DNA of 64,000 nt from Ramichloridium luteum (taxonomy: Eukaryota > Ascomycota > Dothideomycetes > Mycosphaerellales > Dissoconiaceae): the NCBI GenBank assembly GCA_002368545.1, contig MTSC01000034.1, positions 124,001-188,000 of the forward strand, given 5' to 3'. The notes beneath the pieces were generated by a model that was not told the origin of the DNA, did no database searches, and worked only from the letters and a program-made list of their open reading frames with translations. Below, piece after piece: positions 63,779-64,000 of this stretch. Position 1 is the first letter of the stretch. Every line of letters starts with the position of its first letter. A program made the position numbers and the translations under genes.

Positions 63779-64000
63779 TGTTGAATCGTCGTTGCGAGCA
63801 ACAAACTCGTCAGACAAACATCGAAAGTTCAATCCGCTGTTCTTGCGGCAAAAGTTCAGCGCAAGTCAATCAAATGTGTGCATGGGCTTCAGGCAGGTCT
63901 GCCGATGCGCGCCTTCCTGGTCACAAATAATTTCTCATGCACGATTTGTGATAAATTTTGGGATATTTTCGCCAAAATCAATACATTTCGCAAGGCTATC
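63779..64000. other. Right edge, promoter side of DCD1
   Basis: 220 bp to the border; AT-richer near the end. Nothing else seen. Confidence 0.4.

Overview
The window is nuclear DNA of a filamentous ascomycete (Pezizomycotina). The gene content and intron style fit a dothideomycete such as a Mycosphaerellales/Capnodiales black fungus, but the genus cannot be fixed by reading alone. The evidence is short spliceosomal introns (about 54-120 nt, GTRNGT donors, CTNAC-like branch sites, YAG acceptors), monocistronic genes on both strands, and typical fungal families (Zn2Cys6 regulator, sedolisin, GT32, YTP1, ERJ5, CCC1, endopolyphosphatase). I support 35 protein genes, most rebuilt exon by exon with the reading phase checked at each junction. 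I saw no rRNA, tRNA, CRISPR array or intact transposon.

Layout. 0-20 kb is dense housekeeping, rich in organelle functions: a partial SUMO-like (Rad60/SLD) protein, COQ9, RAMP4/YSY6 facing the ER J-protein ERJ5, a DUF1857 protein, a dithiol glutaredoxin, a divergent MIM2-like/BOL3 mitochondrial pair, PEX11, an unknown membrane protein divergent from a TMEM170 protein, an SLC35F transporter, an alpha/beta hydrolase, the IMP1 inner-membrane protease and an Mpv17/PMP22 protein. 20-31 kb holds a large acidic nuclear-looking protein, a CaMKK/SNF1-activating-type kinase, and a tail-to-tail pair of an equilibrative nucleoside transporter and a CCC1/VIT iron transporter.

32-45 kb is more accessory: a GPI-anchored secreted protein, a sedolisin protease, a tiny cysteine-rich secreted protein, a very AT-rich island (about 39.2-39.5 kb), a GT32 glycosyltransferase, a C2H2 protein and a Zn2Cys6 regulator, with long gene-free gaps. 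45-64 kb returns to conserved genes: a coiled-coil protein, vacuolar endopolyphosphatase PPN1, two unknown proteins, two short-chain dehydrogenases on either side of a FAR-17a/AIG1 membrane protein, YTP1, an unknown protein and dCMP deaminase.

The main structural surprise is a run of genes whose first coding exon is almost nothing: a bare ATG, ATGAG, a start codon split AT|G by an intron, 17 nt and 22 nt. There is also a 12-nt internal microexon in the sedolisin gene and a 54-nt in-frame intron in YTP1. I saw no biosynthetic cluster, defence locus or mobile island, and I do not claim a new multi-gene system.
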